A DNA stretch of 25,669 nt from JACVRM01 sp046262315 (GTDB lineage: Bacteria > Actinomycetota > Thermoleophilia > Gaiellales > Gaiellaceae), in contig JBHEMZ010000027.1 of assembly GCA_046262315.1 (NCBI GenBank), positions 1 to 25,669 of the forward strand. The letters are read 5' to 3'. Shown here in pieces: positions 9,206 to 15,883 of the stretch (position 1 is the first letter of the stretch; each line of letters opens with the position of its first letter). A program made the translations under genes and the position numbers. The notes under the pieces are model-generated. The model had not been told where the DNA came from and did not search any database. It saw nothing but the letters and a program-made list of their open reading frames with translations.

Positions 9206-10999
9206 ATGGCGACGACGACCACAGGCGCCGAGAGCGTCGAGTGGAACCTCGAGGACCTCTACCACGGGCCCGACGATCCGCGCCTGACGGCGGACCTCGA
9301 CGCGTCGCTGGCCGACGCGCATGCCTTCCGCGAGCGCTACCACGGTCGCCTCGCCGAGCTCGACGCCGCGGGCATGAACGAGGCCACCGCCGAGCTCGAG
9401 CGCATCCGCTCGGTGATCACACGCGCGCAGGCCTTTGCGGAGCTCCGCTTCACGGCGGACACGTCCGACGAGGCCCGGGGCGCGCTTGCCCAGGGCGCAC
9501 AGGAGCGTGCGACGGCGATCGACACGGAGCTGCTCTTCTTCGAGCTCGAGTGGGCGGCGGTCGAGGACGGCCGTGCCGACGCGCTCATCCGTGATCCGGC
9601 GCTGGAGCGGTACTCCAACTTCCTGCGCTCGCGCCGTCGCTACCGCCCGCACCTGCTCTCCGAGCCCGAGGAGCGCATCGACAACGAGAAGAGCCTGACG
9701 GGCGTGAACGCCTGGACGCGGCTGTTCGACGAGCTCGTGGCCGACGTCCGCGTCGAGCTCGACGGCGCCGCGATGCCCCTCGACGAAGCGCTTGCGCGCC
9801 TCCATCGCGAGACCGACCAGGATGTGCGGCGGGACGTTGCTGCCGCGGTCACCGAGTCGCTCGCGCCGGGCCTTCGGACGCGCGCCTACATCCTCAACAC
9901 GGTCCTCAACGAGCGTGCTATCGAGGACCGCCTGCGCGGCTACGACCGCTGGATCTCGGCTCGTAATCTCGCCAACGAGATCTCCGACGACGCGGTGGAC
10001 AGTCTCGTCGCCGCGCTCGTGGCGCGCTACGACATCCCGCAGCGCTACTACCGGCTGAAGGCGCGGCTCCTCGGGCTCGACAGGCTGTTCGACTTCGATC
10101 GCTACGCGCCGCTCCAGGACGAGCCGCCGGCCGTCGGCTGGGACGAGGCCCGCGAGACCGTGCTCGAGTCGTTCAACACGTTCGACCCGCGCGCCGGCGA
10201 GATCGTCTCGCGGTTCTTCGACGGGGGCTGGATCGACGCCGCGCTACGGCCGGGCAAGGTTCAGGGCGCCTTCTGCGCGACCACCGTCCCGGACGTCCAC
10301 CCGTATGTGCTGATGAACTACGCGGGCGAGCGTCGCAGCGTCCTCACGCTCGCGCACGAGCTCGGCCACGCGCTGCACGGCTCGCTGGCGCAGGATCTCG
10401 GGCTGCTGAACGCGCGCGCGCCGCTGACACTTGCGGAGACCGCCTCGGTCTTCGGCGAGGCGCTCACCTGCCGCAGGCTGCTCGAGCTCGAGGACAATCC
10501 CAGGGCACGCCTCTCGCTCCTCACGGGCAACATCGAGGACGCGCTCGCGACGACGTTCCGCCAGATCGCGATCAACCGCTTCGAGGATGCGGCGCATGGC
10601 GCACGGCGCGAGAGCGGGGCACTGTCCGTCGCGCGCGTCGGTGAGCTCTGGAGCGACACGCAGGGCGCGATGCTTGGCGATGCGGTCCAGCTCACCGACG
10701 GATACCGCACGTGGTGGAGCTACATCCCGCATTTCGTCGCCGTGCCGGGCTACGTCTACGCGTACGCGTTCGGGTACCTGTTCTCGCTCGCCATCTACCG
10801 TCGCTACGTCGAGCAGGGCGACGCGCTCGTCGAGCCGATCTTCGAGCTCCTGCGCGCGGGCGGCTCCGCCCCGCCGGGAGAGCTCGCGCGGCGTGTGGGC
10901 TTCGACATCGAGGACCCGGGTTTCTGGGCGGCAGGGCTCGACGCCCTCTCGGTACAGGTCGACGAAGCCGAGCAGCTCGCCGCGGAACTCGACCTCTAG
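9206..10999 (+). CDS. pepF: Oligoendopeptidase F (M3 family metallopeptidase)
   Basis: This is a zinc metallopeptidase that cleaves short peptides in the cytoplasm. The 597 residues match the M3B family length. The zinc site HELGH is at residues 384-388, in the context LTLAHELGHALHG. The third ligand is Glu411 in TLAETASVFGEALT. The N-terminal helical region opens with WNLEDLYHGPDD, a PepF-typical beginning. The C-terminal part has GYVYAYAFGYLFSLAIYRRY and LLRAGGSAPPGEL, both family hallmarks. The start ATG lacks a Shine-Dalgarno but sits just after a -10-like hexamer. Seven bases after its stop a membrane-protein gene begins, so the two are probably cotranscribed. Assignment to the family is firm; the natural peptide substrates are unknown. 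Confidence 0.95.
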   Translation: MATTTTGAESVEWNLEDLYHGPDDPRLTADLDASLADAHAFRERYHGRLAELDAAGMNEATAELERIRSVITRAQAFAELRFTADTSDEARGALAQGAQERATAIDTELLFFELEWAAVEDGRADALIRDPALERYSNFLRSRRRYRPHLLSEPEERIDNEKSLTGVNAWTRLFDELVADVRVELDGAAMPLDEALARLHRETDQDVRRDVAAAVTESLAPGLRTRAYILNTVLNERAIEDRLRGYDRWISARNLANEISDDAVDSLVAALVARYDIPQRYYRLKARLLGLDRLFDFDRYAPLQDEPPAVGWDEARETVLESFNTFDPRAGEIVSRFFDGGWIDAALRPGKVQGAFCATTVPDVHPYVLMNYAGERRSVLTLAHELGHALHGSLAQDLGLLNARAPLTLAETASVFGEALTCRRLLELEDNPRARLSLLTGNIEDALATTFRQIAINRFEDAAHGARRESGALSVARVGELWSDTQGAMLGDAVQLTDGYRTWWSYIPHFVAVPGYVYAYAFGYLFSLAIYRRYVEQGDALVEPIFELLRAGGSAPPGELARRVGFDIEDPGFWAAGLDALSVQVDEAEQLAAELDL

Positions 11000-11006
11000 A
11001 TCCGTC

Positions 11007-11702
11007 GTGACCGAGGCCGCCTCGGCGAGACGCGACGAGCGCGGCCGCCCTCTGCCGCCGCCGCTCGCTCCGGCCGAGCGGACGGTCGGTCAGCTCGTCG
11101 CCGAGTCGATTCGCCTGTACGGCGGGCGGTTCTGGGCCGTGCTGCCGCTCGGGCTCTCGGTCGCACTGCTCGACCAGCTGTTGAGGGGCCGCGAGCAGTG
11201 GCTCTGGCTGGTTGCCATGCTCACGGTCGGAGCTCTGGCGCTCACCGCCTCGTACACCGCCGCCTGCCTGCTCGTGCTCCGCATGCGGCCGAGCCCCGGC
11301 CGCATCGCGCTCGCGTACGCGATCGGTGTGCTCGCCTTCCTGCCGTTTCCGCTGCTCATGCTCGGCTTCGTGCTCCCGGGCGTCGCGTGGCTTGCTCTTG
11401 TCGGCCTCGCTGTGCCCGTCGCGCTCGCTGAGCCACTGGGCCTCCGGGGGAGCTTCCGGCGTGCCGTCGCCCTCGCGCGCGCCGACTACGTGCACGCGCT
11501 CGGCTCGCTCGCGACGCTCGTGATCGTCTACTTCCTCACCCGCACGGTGCTCGTGCTGCTGCTGCGCGGCCAGGGCGAGCAGACCGAGCGCATCGCCTTC
11601 TTCCTGGCCGACCTGGTGCTGTCGCCGCTCGTCTTTCTCGGCTCCGCGTTGCTCTACGTGGACCAGGCAGCTCGGTTAGATTCGGCCGACCCGCGACGCT
11701 AG
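11007..11702 (+). CDS. Hypothetical multi-pass membrane protein
   Basis: The 231-residue protein begins at a GTG (11007) seven bases after the pepF stop, giving a Pro/Arg-rich cytoplasmic N-terminus with LPPPLAPAERTVGQLVAESI. About six hydrophobic segments follow, roughly residues 45-60, 67-90, 97-120, 122-140, 163-185 and 195-215. A polar GLRGSFRRAVALARADYVHAL segment between the fourth and fifth resembles the repeated motif of YciC/UPF0259-like and 'glycerophosphoryl diester phosphodiesterase membrane domain' proteins. No catalytic motif is visible. Its 3' end carries the likely promoter of the next gene. The function is unknown. Confidence 0.75.
   Translation: MTEAASARRDERGRPLPPPLAPAERTVGQLVAESIRLYGGRFWAVLPLGLSVALLDQLLRGREQWLWLVAMLTVGALALTASYTAACLLVLRMRPSPGRIALAYAIGVLAFLPFPLLMLGFVLPGVAWLALVGLAVPVALAEPLGLRGSFRRAVALARADYVHALGSLATLVIVYFLTRTVLVLLLRGQGEQTERIAFFLADLVLSPLVFLGSALLYVDQAARLDSADPRR
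11676..11682 (+). promoter_or_regulatory. Likely -10 of the GYD-protein gene
   Basis: TTAGATT, the same heptamer as before dnaK and the ROK gene, lies 28 bp before the ATG at 11711, inside the end of the upstream gene. The resulting leader of about 20 nt contains a strong AGGAGG (11701-11706). Confidence 0.35.
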
Positions 11703-11710
11703 GAGGACCG

Positions 11711-11995
11711 ATGCCCACCTACATCCTGCTCTCGAACCTGACGCCCCAGGGCGTCCAGACGCTGCGGTCGAACCCCGACCGGCTGCGCGAGGTGAACCGC
11801 GACATCGAGGAGCTCGGCGCCCGCGTCGTCCACCAGTGGGCCACGCTCGGGCCGTTCGACTTCGTGAACGTGGTCGAGGCCGCCGACGCCGAGACGATCG
11901 CGCGCATCTCGGTCGCGCTCGGCGCACGCGGCAGCGCCAGCTTTCAGACGCTGACCGCGCTCTCGATCGACGAGTTCCTAGCGGCGATCTCGTAG
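11711..11995 (+). CDS. GYD-domain protein
   Basis: The 94-residue protein has the GYD-family pattern: MPTYILLSNLTPQGVQTLRS, then REVNRDIEELGARVVHQWAT, then LGPFDFVNVVEAADAETIAR and a closing ALSIDEFLAAI. These small ferredoxin-like alpha/beta proteins are widespread in actinobacteria and probably form dimers, but no biochemical role is established. The start is supported by AGGAGG four bases upstream of the ATG. It could be transcribed both from its own promoter and by read-through from pepF. It converges with psuG across the repeat-filled spacer. Confidence 0.88.
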   Translation: MPTYILLSNLTPQGVQTLRSNPDRLREVNRDIEELGARVVHQWATLGPFDFVNVVEAADAETIARISVALGARGSASFQTLTALSIDEFLAAIS

Positions 11996-12001
11996 TTTCC
12001 G

Positions 12002-12190
12002 CCGCCGCAAGTCCGGCCCCGCTTCGCGGGGCCATGACGACTTGCGGCGGTCCGGAAGTCAGACGCGACTTCGCGCGGTGTGGCTGCGCCGTCTACCGCC
12101 GCAAGTCCGGGCTCCGCTGCGCAGGCCATGACGACTTGCGGCGGGTAGTCGGAAGTCAGACGCGACTTCGCGCGTGGTGGCTGCGGCGCG
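12002..12190. repeat. Two-copy tandem repeat of nested hairpins
   Basis: Two imperfect copies of about 94-97 bp lie head to tail (12002-12095 and 12096-12190). Each opens with CCGCCGCAAGTCCGG and pairs it with GACTTGCGGCGG 37 bases on (12002-12013 with 12039-12050; 12096-12107 with 12133-12144), giving perfect 12-bp outer stems. In copy 1 the loop holds a second perfect hairpin, GGCCCCGC-TTC-GCGGGGCC (12015-12033); in copy 2 this inner stem is degenerate. Each copy then carries GAAGTC-AGACGC-GACTTC, a third short hairpin (12055-12072 and 12152-12169). The element lies between convergent genes, so it may act as a bidirectional terminator or be a REP/BIME-like repeat. The structure is read directly; the role is inferred. 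Confidence 0.75.
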
Positions 12191-12222
12191 CAAAGCCCGC
12201 CTTCGCCAGTGATGCTGCCTAA

Positions 12223-12252
12223 CGCGGCAAGAACAGACTGTTACTTGCCGCG
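12223..12252. terminator. Long hairpin between convergent genes
   Basis: CGCGGCAAGAACAG (12223-12236) and CTGTTACTTGCCGCG (12238-12252) pair over 14 bp with one bulged A (12243) and a one-base tip. It is the strongest single inverted repeat of the spacer and may terminate transcription from either side. Its tip, AACAG-A-CTGTTAC, matches the palindrome before clpB. The rest of the 11996-12327 spacer shows no gene. Confidence 0.5.
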
Positions 12253-12327
12253 CGAAGGCCCTGCGCGCGCTCAGGGGACTCTTTTCTGGTGGGGACAGGA
12301 GCTCGTCTCGGATGACGCTTCAGGCCC

Positions 12328-13227
12328 TCAGGAGGCCGAGCCGGCTCCGCGCTCAGCGAGCGCGACCGCGACCTCGGCCGCTAGGCGCACGTTCTCGAGG
12401 ATCAGTGCGCGGTTGACGCGTAGCGTTGCGCCGCCGCTCGCCTCGTGGAGACGGGCGAGGACGAAGGGCGTCACGGCCGCGCGCACGACTCCGCGCGCTC
12501 GGGTCTCGGCGAGAGTCTCCTCGATCAGTTCGTCGGCCTCCAGCGACTCGGGCGGTGGCTGCGCGAGCACGAGGGCAGCGCCGCCCAGCTCCCAGTGGGC
12601 GTGCGCCAGTCGGGCGGTCTCGCCGGTGCTCTCGACGCGCGCGCTGAGCGGGGGTCCCCCCTCGGCGGTGTAGAAGCGCGGCAGGGTGTCCGTGCGCCAT
12701 CCCACGAGCGGCACGCCGAGCGTCTCGAGTGCCTCGACGGTCGCGGTAACGTCGAGCAGCGATTTCGCACCCGAGCACACGACTACCGCCTGTGTGCGGG
12801 CGAGCGCACCGAGGTCGGCCGAGACGTCGGGCGGCGCGGGGAAGCTGCGGTGAACTCCCCCGATGCCGCCCGTGCCAAGCACGCGGACGCCGGCGGCGCG
12901 GCACGCGACGAGCGTGCCGCCGACCGTCGTCGCGCCGACGGCGCGCTGGGCCAGGCACGCGGCGAGGTCGCCGGGCCCCGCCTTGCGCGCTGAGGCGTCG
13001 AAGTGCTCGAGCTCCGCTCCCGTGAGACCGACGCGCAGCTCCCCGTCGAGTGCGCCCACCGTCGCGGGAACCGCCCCGCCCTCGCGCACGATGCGCTCAC
13101 ACTCACGGGCCACGTCGAGCCCTTCCCCGGGTGGGAAGCCGTGCGCCACGAGCGTCGTCTCGAGCGCGACCACAGGCCTCCCTTCGACCAGTGCGCTCCG
13201 GACCTCCGGCGCGAGCACGAGCGTCAC
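12328..13227 (-). CDS. psuG: Pseudouridine-5'-phosphate glycosidase
   Basis: PsuG splits pseudouridine 5'-phosphate reversibly into uracil and ribose 5-phosphate, allowing reuse of the modified base released from RNA. The 299-residue length is normal. Family motifs are VVALETTLVAHGFP (Glu23), VPATVGALDGELRVGLT, ARKAGPGDLAACLA (Lys82), GTGGIGGVHR and CSGAKSLLDVTATVEALETL (Lys155, the position of the catalytic lysine in the family). Later, LVGWRTDTLPRFY and AAVTPFVLARLHEAS also match. The GTG start at 13227 overlaps the stop of the upstream kinase gene (GTGA), so the pair forms a translationally coupled operon. The kinase would supply its substrate. Confidence 0.95.
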   Translation of the reverse strand: MTLVLAPEVRSALVEGRPVVALETTLVAHGFPPGEGLDVARECERIVREGGAVPATVGALDGELRVGLTGAELEHFDASARKAGPGDLAACLAQRAVGATTVGGTLVACRAAGVRVLGTGGIGGVHRSFPAPPDVSADLGALARTQAVVVCSGAKSLLDVTATVEALETLGVPLVGWRTDTLPRFYTAEGGPPLSARVESTGETARLAHAHWELGGAALVLAQPPPESLEADELIEETLAETRARGVVRAAVTPFVLARLHEASGGATLRVNRALILENVRLAAEVAVALAERGAGSAS

Positions 13228-14042
13228 GGCATCGCTCCCAGCTTCGACACGCAGCGGGCGGCAGCTCTCAGGCCGAGCTCGGGTCCCCCGACGAGGAAGC
13301 CTGCCGCGAGTGCGTCGCCGGCCCCGGTCGTGTCCACCACCTCCGCCGGCTCGGCCGGGTACGAGGTCTCCTCGTCGTCGAGGCGCACGACGATTCCGGC
13401 CGCGCCGCGCTTCAGCACGAACGTTCGCGGCGGCGGCGCTCCCAGGGCGGCCGCCTCGTCCTCGTTGGCGAAGACGACGTGCGGCGTGAGCGCGGTGAGC
13501 CGGCCGCGCAGGCGGTCGGGCCCGAAGGCCTCGATCGCGGCGGCCGAGGAAAGGTCGACGCTCACGCGTCCGCCCTGCGCCTGCACAGCGCCGGCGGCCT
13601 TCGCCGCAGCCTCGTCGATGGGCGAGCGAAAGAGGCTGTAGCCGGCGAGGTGCAGCCATGACACGCCCCGGAACCACGCGAGCTCCAGCTCGGACGCGTG
13701 CAGGCCGGGCGCCACGCCGCGGTCCGACAGCATCGTCCGCGCGCCGTCCGGCGCCACAAGCGAGACGACCACGCCGTTCCGTCCCTCCACGATCGGGCCG
13801 CACACGTCAACGCCTCGCGCTGCCAGCTCCCTGGTCACGAGCTCGGCCCCCGCGTCGGAAGCCCGCTTGCCGACGAACCGCGCTTCCGCTCCCAGCTCGC
13901 GCGCCCACGCCGACACGTTCGCGGCCTGCCCGCCCGCGCCGACGTGGGTCTCGGCGGAACGCTCTTGGGCGGACGTGGCCGTGTCCGGGCCCGTGCGGGC
14001 GACAACGTCGAGTAGCAAATCTCCGAGCGCGCAGACGAGCAT
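13224..14042 (-). CDS. PfkB-family carbohydrate kinase, probable pseudouridine kinase
   Basis: This 272-residue kinase has the PfkB/ribokinase fold. The N-terminus MLVCALGDLLLDVVART is followed by the first signature GAGGQAANVSAWARELGAE. The ATP/catalytic motif VDTTGAGDALAAGFLVGG is near residue 235 and contains the catalytic Asp. The start at 14042 is preferred over an in-frame ATG at 14063, because that one would overlap the divergent gene at 14058 and add seven non-family residues. Its stop overlaps psuG. That context suggests it phosphorylates pseudouridine (psuK role), but PfkB specificity cannot be read from the sequence; ribokinase or adenosine kinase activity is possible. A nucleoside transporter is not present nearby. 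Confidence 0.88.
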   Translation of the reverse strand: MLVCALGDLLLDVVARTGPDTATSAQERSAETHVGAGGQAANVSAWARELGAEARFVGKRASDAGAELVTRELAARGVDVCGPIVEGRNGVVVSLVAPDGARTMLSDRGVAPGLHASELELAWFRGVSWLHLAGYSLFRSPIDEAAAKAAGAVQAQGGRVSVDLSSAAAIEAFGPDRLRGRLTALTPHVVFANEDEAAALGAPPPRTFVLKRGAAGIVVRLDDEETSYPAEPAEVVDTTGAGDALAAGFLVGGPELGLRAAARCVSKLGAMP

Positions 14043-14045
14043 CCC

Positions 14046-14051
14046 TATGAT
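14046..14051 (+). promoter_or_regulatory. Possible -10 for the 14058 gene (leaderless)
   Basis: TATGAT closely matches the -10 consensus and ends six bases before the ATG at 14058, with no Shine-Dalgarno in between. No -35 match was found. It lies in the 15-bp gap between divergent start codons. Confidence 0.35.
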
Positions 14052-14057
14052 CGTCGC

Positions 14058-14252
14058 ATGCACCCGGAGGAACGCGGCGACCGGCTGCGGTCGTTCGTGC
14101 TGGGCGGGCTGCTCGGCGTTTCTGCCGCGCTCGCCGCCGGACGCCGCCGCCGCCGTCGCGGAGCCGAGCGTGACGTGCCTGCCGGGCTCGCGGCGTTCGA
14201 GGACGCCCCCTGCTATCGCGAGCTCGCCGAGCGTGAGCGCCCGCTCCGGTGA
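14058..14252 (+). CDS. Small membrane-anchored hypothetical protein
   Basis: The 64-residue protein reads MHPEERGDRLRSFVLGGLLG, a short hydrophobic helix VSAALAA (about residues 13-27), a run of arginines (RRRRRR) and then AGLAAFEDAPCYRELAERE. The helix followed at once by arginines predicts a single membrane anchor with the C-terminus in the cytoplasm. I recall similar short proteins with the FEDAPCYRE motif in Thermoleophilia, but no function is known. It overlaps the following glycosyltransferase gene by four bases (GTGA), so the two are probably cotranslated. Confidence 0.6.
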   Translation: MHPEERGDRLRSFVLGGLLGVSAALAAGRRRRRRGAERDVPAGLAAFEDAPCYRELAERERPLR

Positions 14253-15883
14253 GGCGGGGGAACGACCGAGCGCTCTCGATCCTCCAGCGGCGCCTCCCCG
14301 AAGTGGTTGTCCTCGCCTCGGTGGCGCTGCTCGTCGCTCGGCTCGCGCCGGATGTCGAGGGCAAGCCGCTCTTCGAGGACGAGGCCGTCACGGGCTTGAT
14401 CTCGGCGCGGCCGCTCGGGGAGGCGCTCGCGGTCGTGATGTGGGACCGTGGCGGCGCGCCGGCGCACTTCCTTCTCTCCCACGCGGTCTTGACGGCCCAT
14501 TCGTCGGCAGAGGCCGTGCGCTGGCTGTCCGTCGCGCTTGCACTCGCCACCGTGGTCGTCTGCTTCGACCTCGGCCGGCGGCTCGGCGGCCCCGTTGCGG
14601 GAGCAGGAGCGGCGGTCGTGGCAGCCACGTCCGGGATGCTCGCGGTCTACGGCAGCTTCGGGCGCATGTACGCGCTCTTCGCCCTCGCGGCCGCGCTCGC
14701 CGCCGACCTGTTCGTGCGCGCGCTTCGCCGGCCCGGTGCGCGACCGGCTGCGGCGGCTGCAGCGGCGGCCTGGCTCCTGCCCGCAGCGCACCCCTACGGC
14801 GGCGTGGCCGTGGCCGTGGAGGCGGTCGTCGCGCTCGTGCTCTGGCGCGGACGGGACCTGTCGCCGGCGCTGCCGGCGGCAGCGATCGCGGTGGCGATGC
14901 TGCCTTTCGCTGTCGCCGATCTTCGACTGGCCGACCGGTTTGCCGTCGGCGCTGAAGGGGGGCGTTCGCTCGCGACGCCCGGCGAGGCGTGGGAGCAGGT
15001 CGGCACGGCCGTGCGCGGGTTCGCGGGGGGCTCGGGAGCGCCGCTGGTAGCGGCTTGTGCGCTTGCCGCCCTCGGCCTCGTCGTACTCGCGCGCCGGGAG
15101 CCCGCCGTCGCCGCTCTGACGGTCTTGTGGGTCGCCGTGCCGCCCGTCCTCTTCGTGCTGGTGGAGACAGGCTCGGAGCCCGACCTCTCGCCGCGCCACC
15201 TGATCTACGCCCTCCCGCTCTGGTCGGCCGCCGTGGGCGTCGGTGCCGCCACGCTGCTGCGCGCGTTGCCGCCGCCGGGCCGGATCGGGCTCGGTTGCGC
15301 GCTCGCCTTGCTCGCGCTGCTCGGGTCGCAAGGAGTGGCGGATCCGCGCTCCGTCACCTACACAGCCGGGCTCGGGTCGCGCGGCTCTGTGCAGGCGCCC
15401 GCAGCGTGGCTTCGCAAGTCCGTGGTGGAGGGCGACGTGCTGTACCCGTACGCGTCCGTCTTCCTCGCGGGGCTCCCGGAGGCGGGTAGTGCTGTCGCAC
15501 TCCCGCGCGCCCACGCCGACCAGATCGTTCGTGCCCTCGAGCGCGCGGATTTGCCCGCGGGAGCCCTCTACGTCGCCGTTCCGCGTGCCGGTGCTCCGGT
15601 GGCCGAAACCCGCATGGAGCGCGTCTTGGCGCGGGGTGACAGCGCACACGCCTTCCCGTCCTGGCTCCTCGTCCGAGCGCGCGGGCCGTTTCCGGACGAG
15701 CAGGCCGTACTGCAAGCCGCCGTGCGAGCCCTGGTCGCGGCGCGCGCGTCGCTCATCCACCCCGAGGACGAACAGCGCGGCTACATCCGCCTCAACCTCG
15801 ACGTGCTGTGCGCGGCGCTCGAATCGCTTGGCGAGAGCTGCGGTCAAGGCGCTCGAGCGCCCGCTCGGCTGTCGACAAATTGA
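14249..15883 (+). CDS. GT-C membrane glycosyltransferase (GT39/ArnT/PMT-like)
   Basis: The 544-residue protein starts with a GTG overlapping the upstream stop. It has about ten hydrophobic helices. The first extracytoplasmic loop carries LFEDEAVTGLISARPLGEAL, where the acidic EDE matches the catalytic loop of the GT39/GT83 group. It is followed by DRGGAPAHFLLSHAVL and the helix-loop YGSFGRMYALFALAAALAAD. HPYGG near residue 182 and SPRHLIYALPLW near residue 315 complete the family pattern. A soluble C-terminal region of about 150 residues follows. Such enzymes transfer sugars from polyprenyl-phosphate donors to envelope acceptors; donor and acceptor are unknown. Its last 92 bases overlap the convergent paralogous gene. 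Confidence 0.85.
   Translation: MRRGNDRALSILQRRLPEVVVLASVALLVARLAPDVEGKPLFEDEAVTGLISARPLGEALAVVMWDRGGAPAHFLLSHAVLTAHSSAEAVRWLSVALALATVVVCFDLGRRLGGPVAGAGAAVVAATSGMLAVYGSFGRMYALFALAAALAADLFVRALRRPGARPAAAAAAAAWLLPAAHPYGGVAVAVEAVVALVLWRGRDLSPALPAAAIAVAMLPFAVADLRLADRFAVGAEGGRSLATPGEAWEQVGTAVRGFAGGSGAPLVAACALAALGLVVLARREPAVAALTVLWVAVPPVLFVLVETGSEPDLSPRHLIYALPLWSAAVGVGAATLLRALPPPGRIGLGCALALLALLGSQGVADPRSVTYTAGLGSRGSVQAPAAWLRKSVVEGDVLYPYASVFLAGLPEAGSAVALPRAHADQIVRALERADLPAGALYVAVPRAGAPVAETRMERVLARGDSAHAFPSWLLVRARGPFPDEQAVLQAAVRALVAARASLIHPEDEQRGYIRLNLDVLCAALESLGESCGQGARAPARLSTN

Noticed and set aside
12002..12190. CRISPR array
   Set aside because: Only two copies, with no constant-length unique spacers; the repeats contain nested inverted repeats and no cas gene is near.
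13224..14063. Longer psuK start at 14063
   Set aside because: The added residues MHATIIG do not match the family, and the start would overlap the divergent gene at 14058.
13867..14955. Plus-strand open frame opposite the kinase and across the GT-C gene start
   Set aside because: Arg/Ala-rich with no motifs; the overlapping psuK and GT-C genes explain the coding signal.
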